From positions 1-12,796 of the forward strand of contig CALTTF010000050.1 in the NCBI GenBank assembly GCA_943908385.1: a stretch of DNA of 12,796 nt, in the 5' to 3' direction. Positions 7,521 to 12,796 of the stretch are shown here, one piece after another. Origin of the DNA: an uncultured Corynebacterium sp. (GTDB taxonomy: Bacteria; Actinomycetota; Actinomycetes; Mycobacteriales; Mycobacteriaceae). The position numbers and the translations under genes were made by a program. The notes under the pieces are model-generated. The model did no database searches. It had not been told where the DNA came from and saw only the letters and a list, made by a program, of their open reading frames with translations. How positions within the stretch are numbered: position 1 is the first letter of the stretch; each line of letters starts with the position of its first letter.

Positions 7521-7841
7521 CTAGTCCAGCCGAACCGCCGTGCCCGTCGCGGCGACGAGCATCATCGAACCGTCCGCACCCATCGGCGAATAGTCCAGCT
7601 CAACGCCCACGACGCCGTCCGCCCCGATCTGGCGTGCGCGCTCCCACAGCTCGTTGAGCGCACTGTCGCGCGCCTGAATCAACTCCTGCTCCCAGGAGCT
7701 CGCGCGGCCGCCCACCATATTGCGGAAGCCTGCGCCGATGTCCTTGAACATGTTCATGCCGGTGATCGTTTCGCCACCGATGATGCGCATGTACTCCGTG
7801 ATTGTCCGGCCTTCAACTGTCTGCGTGGTCGTGAGGATCAT
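7521..7841 (-). CDS. YbjQ/UPF0145 family protein
   Basis: A 106-aa protein matching the YbjQ (UPF0145) family along its full length: the start TTTQTVEGRTITEY, the GMNMFKDIGAGFRNMVGGR segment, the helix WEQELIQARDSALNEL, the GADGVVGVELDY strand and the closing GSMMLVAATGTAV. Family members form small oligomers, are often described as putative heavy-metal-binding proteins, and have no firmly established biochemical role. No signal peptide or transmembrane helix is present. The ATG at 7841 begins exactly where the family does, with a -10-like TAGCAT 7 nt upstream. It is the likely first gene of a YbjQ-S4-VOC transcription unit. Confidence 0.93.
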   Translation of the reverse strand: MILTTTQTVEGRTITEYMRIIGGETITGMNMFKDIGAGFRNMVGGRASSWEQELIQARDSALNELWERARQIGADGVVGVELDYSPMGADGSMMLVAATGTAVRLD

Positions 7842-7854
7842 GAAAGCAATGCTA
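7842..7854 (-). promoter_or_regulatory. Predicted -10 element of a leaderless promoter for the YbjQ-S4-VOC unit
   Basis: On the minus strand TAGCAT (7854-7849) fits TANNNT and ends 7 nt before the ATG at 7841. The intervening TGCTTTC has no Shine-Dalgarno. The -35 position holds only a weak GGAGAC. The whole gap to the upstream LysE stop is 40 bp, so the promoter nearly abuts that gene. Confidence 0.6.
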
Positions 7855-7881
7855 GCGTGGCACGCCCTCGCCGTCTCCGGC

Positions 7882-8577
7882 TTAAAGCAGACTCGTAGCG
7901 CCCTCTACGAGCATCCACACCGCCAGCGCCACGAAGATCAGGCCCGTGACCACGTCGACCACGTGCCCGTTGCGGTCCAAGAAGCCCGCGAACTTATCGA
8001 CGAGCACCGCGAACCCCACGAACCACGCCACCCCGATCACCACCAGCGTGAGCAGGATGACCAGCATCCACTCCCACCCCATGCCGGGTGTGACGAACTG
8101 CGCGAACACCGCCCCGAAGAACAGCACCGCCTTCGGGTTGGCCAGGTTCGTGGCAACGCCGATGCGGAAAGCTTTGCTGGTCGGCAGGGCTGCGGCGGGC
8201 GGAACGTCGGGTGTTGGGATCGCTTCCGTGCCGCCGCCGGCGCCGTCGCCCTTGCTCCCTGCGCCGCTTGCGCCCGCCGTGTTCTTCCGCGCGGCGAGCC
8301 CGGCGCGGATGGCGCCGATGCCCATCCACAGCAGGTACGCCCCGCCGACGAGTTGGAGCACGGCGAGAATTTCCGGCACGGCCTGGATGAGAGCGCTCAA
8401 GCCGAGCAGCGACGCGGCGATCCACAAGGTGTTGCCGACCATGATGCCGACGGCGCACGCCACGCCGGCCGCCCGCGACTTCACGCCGAGGCGCGCGATC
8501 TGCACGACGTCGGGGCCGGGGCTGGCGATCGCGGCGATCCAGACGCCGATCAGAGCCAGCAGCTGACCAGTCGCCAT
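7882..8577 (-). CDS. LysE/RhtB family amino acid exporter
   Basis: A 231-aa integral membrane exporter of the LysE/RhtB superfamily, which expels amino acids or related compounds using the proton gradient. The signature is ASPGPD at residues 18-23 in the first helix, followed by RAAGVACAVGIMVGN. Hydrophobic helices cover roughly 5-22, 38-62, 68-92, 140-160, 170-195 and 205-230. The LANPKAVLFF segment (about residues 145-154) is also typical of the family. Residues 95-134 are a 40-residue Gly/Ala/Pro-rich loop between helices 3 and 4, longer than in E. coli RhtB. The substrate cannot be read off. The ATG shares its A with the TAA stop of the dehydrogenase gene (TAATG), which fixes the start and shows translational coupling. 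Confidence 0.92.
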   Translation of the reverse strand: MATGQLLALIGVWIAAIASPGPDVVQIARLGVKSRAAGVACAVGIMVGNTLWIAASLLGLSALIQAVPEILAVLQLVGGAYLLWMGIGAIRAGLAARKNTAGASGAGSKGDGAGGGTEAIPTPDVPPAAALPTSKAFRIGVATNLANPKAVLFFGAVFAQFVTPGMGWEWMLVILLTLVVIGVAWFVGFAVLVDKFAGFLDRNGHVVDVVTGLIFVALAVWMLVEGATSLL

Positions 8578-9287
8578 TAACGTTCCGCCTGGTCGCGCGG
8601 CATGATGTTCATCGTGTCGATGTTCACGTGCGGCGGCAGGGACGCCACCCAGCGAATCGCCTCGGCGATATCCTCGGCGGTCAGGTTGAGCTTGCCGTCG
8701 TAGACTTCCGCGGCGCGCGCTTCGTCGCCGAAGCGGTTGAAGGCGAAGTCGGTCTTCACGCGGCCGGGGTCGATCTCGGTGATGCGGATGGGGGCGTCGA
8801 CCTCCTCGCGTCGGAAAGCGCGGGTAAGTGCGCGCAGCCCGAATTTGGCCGCGTTGTAGCCGGAGCCGCCGACGTACGCGTCCCACCCGGCGACGGAACC
8901 GACGTTGATCACCAGGCCTTCCGCCGCGACGAGCGCGGGGTACAGCGCCTTGGTCACGCGCACGGTGCCCAGCACATTCGTCTGGTACATCCAGTCCCAG
9001 TCCTCGGGCCTGGCCTCGCGCAACGGGTCGAGCCCGCGCGCGCCGCCCGCATTATTCACCAGCACGTCGACGCGATCGAGCTGCTCGGCGAGCTTATCGA
9101 CGCTCCCCTGATCCGTCACGTCCAGCTCCACCCCCACGCCGCCGATCTCGCCGGCGATCTTCTCGCACAGCTCCTTGCGGCGGGCGCAGACGTAGACGGT
9201 GTAGCCGTCGTCAGCTAATGCCCTCGCCGCGGCCTCCCCGATGCCTGCGGAACCGCCGGTGACTACTGCAATCTTCTTCTCGCACAT
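8577..9287 (-). CDS. Short-chain dehydrogenase, YdfG-like (3-hydroxy acid dehydrogenase)
   Basis: A 236-aa classical SDR oxidoreductase. The nucleotide-binding TGGSAGIG is at residues 10-17, NNAG at 78-81, and the catalytic set is Asn104, Ser131, Tyr144 and Lys148 (YNAAK). Arg36-Arg37 after the second strand favours NADP(H). The C-terminal LPPHVNIDTMNIMP closely follows the LPAHVNINTLEMMP segment of E. coli YdfG, which oxidises L-serine, L-allo-threonine and 3-hydroxy acids, so a related activity is likely. The start at 9287 was chosen because the family begins at MCEKKIAVV and a TATACT -10 lies 7 nt upstream; the frame stays open to 9626 but that part runs antisense through the acetyltransferase gene. 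One-base overlap with the LysE-type exporter suggests joint handling of an amino or hydroxy acid, which is an inference. Confidence 0.94.
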   Translation of the reverse strand: MCEKKIAVVTGGSAGIGEAAARALADDGYTVYVCARRKELCEKIAGEIGGVGVELDVTDQGSVDKLAEQLDRVDVLVNNAGGARGLDPLREARPEDWDWMYQTNVLGTVRVTKALYPALVAAEGLVINVGSVAGWDAYVGGSGYNAAKFGLRALTRAFRREEVDAPIRITEIDPGRVKTDFAFNRFGDEARAAEVYDGKLNLTAEDIAEAIRWVASLPPHVNIDTMNIMPRDQAER

Positions 9288-9300
9288 GGGGTGCAGTATA
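9288..9300 (-). promoter_or_regulatory. Predicted -10 element of a leaderless promoter for the dehydrogenase-exporter pair
   Basis: On the minus strand TATACT (9300-9295), one mismatch from TATAAT, ends 7 nt before the ATG at 9287. The spacer GCACCCC is not a Shine-Dalgarno. The -35 position (about 9323-9318) reads GTGTCG and overlaps the -35 zone of the divergent acetyltransferase promoter. Confidence 0.68.
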
Positions 9301-9335
9301 GGCGCGCGTCTCGGCGGCGACACGGTTTTCGCACG

Positions 9336-9348
9336 TACGCTGGGGCAT
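9336..9348 (+). promoter_or_regulatory. Predicted -10 element of a leaderless promoter for the acetyltransferase
   Basis: TACGCT (9336-9341) fits TANNNT and ends 7 nt before the ATG at 9349. The spacer GGGGCAT is not a well-placed Shine-Dalgarno. No recognisable -35 is present at about 9313-9318. Confidence 0.6.
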
Positions 9349-9945
9349 ATGAGCACGCCCGACAACGCGGTCACTGACACCCCTTCGCTCGCCGATTTGC
9401 GCGCCTCCCGCTGGTACCGGCCCAGTTCCGACGAGATCGACGACGCGCATCGCGCCGTGTGGGAACGCATGCGCGAGCTGAATAGTTTGGGCAACACCGA
9501 CCGCCCCCGCGCGCGGGAGATCCTCGCGGAGATCTTCGCCCCCGACTCCGCCGTGCCCGGCCTGTTCGCGCCGCTGTACGTCGAATTCGGCGTGAACACC
9601 ACGTTCGGCGAGGGCTGTTTCCTCAACTACAACTGCGTGATCCTCGATATCGCGGAGGTGACCGTGGGCAAGCGCACTCTCTTCGGCCCGGGCTGCCAGC
9701 TCATCACCGTCGAGCACCCGGTCAACGACGGCGACGCCCGCGCCGCCGGCTGGGAGCGCGGCCGCCCCATCACCATCGGCGACAACTGCTGGTTCGGCGC
9801 CGGCGCCATGGTCATGCCCGGTGTGACCATCGGGGACAACTGCGTCATCGCCGCCGGCGCCGTGGTGGTCAAGGATGTGCCGGACAACATGCTCGTCGGC
9901 GGTGTCCCCGCCCGGCCGATCCGCTCGCTTGCGCAGCAGGACTAG
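9349..9945 (+). CDS. Sugar O-acetyltransferase, maltose/galactoside type (left-handed beta-helix)
   Basis: A 198-aa acetyl-CoA-dependent O-acetyltransferase of the Maa/LacA/NodL group. Residues 14-60 match the N-terminal helical cap of the family. From about 75 the protein runs in hexapeptide repeats that build a left-handed beta-helix, with FLNYNCVILD at 91-100, then VGKRTLFGPG, ITIGDNCWFGAGAMV, VTIGDNCVIAAGAVV and the closing VGGVPARPIR typical of these enzymes. His123 in VEHPV corresponds to catalytic His115 of LacA, and Asn93 to its conserved active-site Asn. It is probably a cytosolic trimer. The acceptor sugar is not predictable. The frame is open further upstream (ATG at 9241), but that stretch is antisense to the dehydrogenase and outside the family length, so 9349 is preferred. 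Confidence 0.92.
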   Translation: MSTPDNAVTDTPSLADLRASRWYRPSSDEIDDAHRAVWERMRELNSLGNTDRPRAREILAEIFAPDSAVPGLFAPLYVEFGVNTTFGEGCFLNYNCVILDIAEVTVGKRTLFGPGCQLITVEHPVNDGDARAAGWERGRPITIGDNCWFGAGAMVMPGVTIGDNCVIAAGAVVVKDVPDNMLVGGVPARPIRSLAQQD

Positions 9946-9967
9946 CTGCGCGGGCCCGCCGCCGCGG

Positions 9968-9982
9968 TAGATTAGTGGCACC
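9968..9982 (+). promoter_or_regulatory. Predicted -10 element of a leaderless or near-leaderless promoter for hrpB
   Basis: TAGATT (9968-9973) fits TANNNT and ends 9 nt before the ATG at 9983, so transcription would start at or 1-3 nt before the start codon. There is no Shine-Dalgarno in AGTGGCACC. The gap to the acetyltransferase stop is only 37 bp. Confidence 0.55.
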
Positions 9983-12247
9983 ATGTTCGACCTTTCCACC
10001 ATCGGCGCTGGCCTTCCCGTAGCGGACGTCATCGGGGACCTCCCGGCGCGCGGCCCGCTCGTGGTGGAAGCGCCGCCGGGCACAGGCAAGACGACGCTTC
10101 TGCCGCCCGCCATCAGCAACCTCACTGCCGACAGGGGCGTCACGCTGGTCACCGCGCCGAGGCGGGTGGCGGTGCGTGCGGCGGCGCGTCGATTAGCGCT
10201 TCTCGACGGTGCTTCGCTCGGCGACCGCGTCGGCTACTCCATCCGCGGCGAACATAAACAGGGTTCGCTGGTGCAGTTCGTCACCCCCGGTGTGCTGCTG
10301 AACCGCCTGCTCAAAGACCCGGAGCTGAGCGGTGTGGGCGCGGTGGTCATCGACGAGGTCCACGAGCGACAGCTCGACACCGACCTGGTGCTGGCCATGG
10401 CGATGGAAGTCGCGTTCCTGCGCGACGACCTCTATTTAGCCGCCATGTCCGCGACCCTCGACGCGAAAGCGCTGGCCGAGCACATGGGCGCACAGATCCT
10501 CTCCACCGAGGCCGTCACCCACCCGCTCGATGTCAGCTACCACCCGCACTCCGGGCGCGCGGAGGGATCGCGGGGGTTCTATTCCCACGTAGCCAAGCTC
10601 GCAGGCACCCCGCGCGAGCGCGACAGGGACGGCCGCACCCTCGTCTTCGTGCCCGGCGCGCGCGAGGTCGACGCGGTGTGCGCGCAGCTGCCCAGCGCCG
10701 CGCCGCTTCACGGACGCCTGACCAACAAGGAACAGGACGACGCCCTGAACGGGAACGCGCAGGTCGTCGTGGCTACATCCATCGCGGAGAGCTCGATCAC
10801 GGTGCCGGGCGTCAACCGCGTCGTCGACGCCGGGCTCTCCCGCGTGCCGCGCCGCGACGCCGCCCGCGCGATGACGGGCCTGGTCACGGTCTCCAGCGCG
10901 AAGACGAGCGTCGACCAGCGGGCAGGACGCGCGGGGCGTCTGGGCCCGGGCGAGGTGCTGCGCGCGTATTCGCAGTCGGACTACCAGCATTTCAACGCCG
11001 ATATCGCCCCGGAGATCACCACCGCGGACCTCACCTCCGCCGCGCTCACCATCGCCGCGTGGGGCTCGCCCGACCTGCCGCTTCTCACCCAGCCGCCCGC
11101 GAACGCGCTCGCCGACGCCCAGCGCACCCTCCGCGACCTCGGCGCGCTCGACGACGACGGGATCACAGCGCTCGGCGAGAAGCTCGCCGCCATGCCGCTC
11201 GACCCGCGCCTGGGCACCGCACTGCTCGAACACGGTTCCGGCGCCGCGCGCACGGTCGCGGCACTCGCGGAAGGTATGAGCGGAGACCTCGCCCGCGCGC
11301 ACGCACCGCAGCGCCAGATCGAACGCTTCGCGCGCATGGTTCCGCGCACCCCGGATGTCCCCGCCGGCGAGGTCGTCGCCGCCGCGTACCCGGAGTGGGT
11401 GGGCAAGCACCTCGGCGACCGCGAATACCTGCTGGCCGGCGGCACGCGCGCACGCCTCGACACCTCGATCCCGCCCGCCGACTGGATCGCCGCCGCCGAG
11501 ATTCAGCTCACCGCGAAGGGCGCCGTCATCCGCGCAGCCGCCGCCACCGAACTGCCCGCGCACCGGATTTCAGAAACCACCACAGCATCGCTTATCGACG
11601 GCCGCCTCCGCCCCCGCCTCCTCACCTCCCTCGGCGCCATCGAGCTGACCTCCACCCCGATCACCCTCTCCCCCGCCGAGGCGCAGGAAGCCCTCGCCGG
11701 AATCGGCATCTCCTTCGACGACTTTCAGCTGGATGAGAAAGCCCAGCGACTCAAGGACAGGCTCGATTTCCTGCGCGAGCGCCACGGTGAACCCTGGCCC
11801 GACGTGACCGCCGGGGACTATTCGCCGGAGGTGGGGAGGCTGGCGGAGGGGGCGTCGATAAGCAAGCTCGACATGCACGCCGCGTTCATGCGGCAACTGC
11901 CGTGGCCCGAAGCTTCCGACATGGATGCGCTCGCGCCTGAAAGGCTGAGCGTGCCCAGCGGCTCCCACCCCCGCGTGGATTATTCGACCGGGCGCCCCGT
12001 CGTGCGCGTCAAGCTGCAGGAATGCTTCGGCTTATCCGCCTCCCCCGAGGTCAGCGGCGTACGCGTGCTGTTCCACCTGCTGTCGCCCGCCAGCCGCGAG
12101 CTCGCCGTCACCGACGATCTGACCAGCTTCTGGGACGGCCCCTACGTCGACGTCCGCAAAGAAATGCGCGGCCGCTACCCCAAGCACCCCTGGCCCGAAG
12201 ACCCCTGGAGCGCCACCGCCACAGCGAAGACCAAGAACCGGATGTGA
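9983..12247 (+). CDS. hrpB: ATP-dependent helicase HrpB (DEAH/RHA type)
   Basis: A 754-aa superfamily 2 helicase. The motifs appear in order: P-loop APPGTGKTT (30-38, Lys36), DEVH (124-127, motif II), SATL (156-159, motif III), the TSIAESSITVPGV segment (motif V) and QRAGRAGR (312-319, motif VI). The helicase-associated region follows, and the C-terminus carries the HrpB-specific domain ending with YPKHPWPEDPW, which separates HrpB from HrpA. E. coli HrpB is about 810 aa, so this copy is somewhat short but has no missing motif. Its cellular role is poorly defined; an RNA substrate is assumed by analogy with the DEAH/RHA helicases. It stands alone, with its own predicted promoter. The start at 9983 places the P-loop at the normal distance from the N-terminus. 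Confidence 0.95.
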   Translation: MFDLSTIGAGLPVADVIGDLPARGPLVVEAPPGTGKTTLLPPAISNLTADRGVTLVTAPRRVAVRAAARRLALLDGASLGDRVGYSIRGEHKQGSLVQFVTPGVLLNRLLKDPELSGVGAVVIDEVHERQLDTDLVLAMAMEVAFLRDDLYLAAMSATLDAKALAEHMGAQILSTEAVTHPLDVSYHPHSGRAEGSRGFYSHVAKLAGTPRERDRDGRTLVFVPGAREVDAVCAQLPSAAPLHGRLTNKEQDDALNGNAQVVVATSIAESSITVPGVNRVVDAGLSRVPRRDAARAMTGLVTVSSAKTSVDQRAGRAGRLGPGEVLRAYSQSDYQHFNADIAPEITTADLTSAALTIAAWGSPDLPLLTQPPANALADAQRTLRDLGALDDDGITALGEKLAAMPLDPRLGTALLEHGSGAARTVAALAEGMSGDLARAHAPQRQIERFARMVPRTPDVPAGEVVAAAYPEWVGKHLGDREYLLAGGTRARLDTSIPPADWIAAAEIQLTAKGAVIRAAAATELPAHRISETTTASLIDGRLRPRLLTSLGAIELTSTPITLSPAEAQEALAGIGISFDDFQLDEKAQRLKDRLDFLRERHGEPWPDVTAGDYSPEVGRLAEGASISKLDMHAAFMRQLPWPEASDMDALAPERLSVPSGSHPRVDYSTGRPVVRVKLQECFGLSASPEVSGVRVLFHLLSPASRELAVTDDLTSFWDGPYVDVRKEMRGRYPKHPWPEDPWSATATAKTKNRM

Positions 12248-12265
12248 CCGCATTATTCGCTAAAG

Positions 12266-12280
12266 CTGGGAATCTCCCAG
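12266..12280 (+). repeat. Short inverted repeat in the antiporter promoter spacer
   Basis: CTGGGA (12266-12271) and TCCCAG (12275-12280) form a perfect 6-bp inverted repeat around ATC, ending directly against the predicted -10 at 12281. It could be a weak hrpB terminator, but no T-run follows, or an operator between -35 and -10. The sequence alone does not decide. Confidence 0.45.
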
Positions 12281-12294
12281 TAAGTTAAACCTGT
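12281..12294 (+). promoter_or_regulatory. Predicted -10 element of a leaderless promoter for the APC antiporter
   Basis: TAAGTT (12281-12286) fits TANNNT and ends 8 nt before the ATG at 12295. AAACCTGT in between is not a Shine-Dalgarno. TTCGCT (12256-12261) is a possible weak -35 with a 19-nt spacer that holds the inverted repeat. Confidence 0.55.
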
Positions 12295-12796
12295 ATGAGC
12301 ACAGCCCACAGTCAGCGCACCCACTCGGTGACCATCTGGACCCTGGTGTCCTTGATCATCGGCTCCACCGTCGGATCCGGCATCTTCGCCCTGCCGCAGA
12401 ACATCGCTTCTGTGGCCAGCCCGGGCGCGATGCTGATCGGCTGGGCGATCGCGGGCGTGGGCATGCTGTCCATCGCGTTCGTCTTCCAGATCCTCGCGCG
12501 GCGTAAGCCGCACCTGGATTCCGGCGTGTACTCGTACGTGCGAGCGGGGCTGGGCGACTTCATCGGCTTCACCTCCGGCTGGGGCTACTGGCTCGGCTCG
12601 GTGATGGCGCAGGTGGGCTACGCCACACTGTTCTTCGGCACGCTCGGCCACTACCTTCCATTCTTCGACCAGGACAACCCGTGGGTCATGGCGCTGACTG
12701 TCTCCGTGCTCACGTGGGGCATCTTCTTCGCGCTGACCCGCGGTGTGAAGCAGGCGGCGCTGATGAACCTGGTCACCACCATCGCGAAGCTGGTCC
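12295..12796 (+). CDS. APC-family basic amino acid/polyamine antiporter, 3'-truncated by the window edge
   Basis: The frame is open from the ATG to the last base, giving 167 complete codons of a protein that should be about 450-500 aa. After a short polar N-terminus, the first helix carries the APC substrate-binding signature GSGIF at residues 27-31 within IIGSTVGSGIFALPQ. Next come SPGAMLIGWAIAGVGML, KPHLDSGVYSYVRAGLGDFIGF and SGWGYWLG, which match the APA subgroup that includes arginine/ornithine (ArcD-type) and related antiporters. It would sit in the cytoplasmic membrane and exchange basic amino acids or amines; the actual substrate is not decided by this N-terminal third. Any metabolic partner genes would lie beyond the window. 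The start is set by the family N-terminus and the adjacent -10 element. Confidence 0.9.
   Translation, partial: MSTAHSQRTHSVTIWTLVSLIIGSTVGSGIFALPQNIASVASPGAMLIGWAIAGVGMLSIAFVFQILARRKPHLDSGVYSYVRAGLGDFIGFTSGWGYWLGSVMAQVGYATLFFGTLGHYLPFFDQDNPWVMALTVSVLTWGIFFALTRGVKQAALMNLVTTIAKLV

Noticed and set aside
7861..7881. Short GCCG-GAGA-CGGC hairpin after the exporter stop, considered as a terminator
   Set aside because: The 4-bp stem is too short and is followed by GAGGGC instead of T residues.
8578..8886. N-terminal extension of the LysE-type exporter to 8886
   Set aside because: It overlaps the dehydrogenase in another frame and translates to an Arg-rich stretch; exporter similarity and hydrophobicity start at 8577.
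9288..9626. N-terminal extension of the dehydrogenase to an ATG at 9626
   Set aside because: The extension is antisense to the acetyltransferase and lies upstream of the TATACT element; SDR proteins begin with the nucleotide-binding strand, as the 9287 start gives.
9950..9959. Perfect 10-bp palindrome GCGGGCCCGC after the acetyltransferase gene, considered as a terminator
   Set aside because: It has no loop and no following T-run, so it cannot form a normal intrinsic terminator; such GC palindromes occur by chance in this base composition.

Overview
The window is a high-GC actinobacterial chromosome segment, most likely from a Corynebacterium. The main evidence is the arabinosyltransferase Emb, an enzyme of arabinogalactan synthesis restricted to mycolata. 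The gene set is ordinary core chromosome and the 5' regions are very short and apparently leaderless, as is common in this group. Genes are packed tightly, with no gap above 100 bp. I see no tRNA, rRNA, insertion sequence, prophage, CRISPR array or other sign of recent transfer. I did not find a multi-gene defence or other novel system.

Layout. (1) The 3' three quarters of emb (+, 1-2705; 5' end outside the window) end at a strong intrinsic terminator (2727-2760). (2) An M13 zinc metallopeptidase (+, 2777-4705) overlaps by 4 nt an unrecognised 269-aa protein (+, 4702-5511) that may be a degenerate alpha/beta hydrolase. (3) Convergent to these, a minus-strand block reads from 9287 down to 5527: a YdfG-like short-chain dehydrogenase, a LysE/RhtB exporter sharing one base with it, a YbjQ/UPF0145 protein, a small S4 RNA-binding protein, a two-domain VOC (glyoxalase-fold) protein and an exported serine hydrolase of the beta-lactamase fold. 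(4) Divergent from the dehydrogenase, plus-strand genes run to the right: a maltose/galactoside O-acetyltransferase-type hexapeptide enzyme (9349-9945), the helicase HrpB (9983-12247), and the start of an APC-family basic amino acid/polyamine antiporter (12295 onward, cut by the window edge).

How the genes relate. Emb and the exported serine hydrolase act at the cell envelope. The dehydrogenase and LysE-type exporter are translationally linked, which suggests a shared hydroxy-acid/amino-acid substrate. The S4 and VOC genes are also tightly linked. The other neighbours look unrelated.

The most consistent pattern is regulatory. Seven of the eight genes that are preceded in the window by a non-coding gap of at least 20 bp have a -10-like hexamer only 7-9 nt upstream of the start codon and no convincing Shine-Dalgarno. 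This predicts leaderless mRNAs across the window. Other points worth a look are a terminator superimposed on the following promoter, overlapping divergent promoters, a 78-residue low-complexity insertion in Emb, and the unknown protein coupled to the M13 peptidase.
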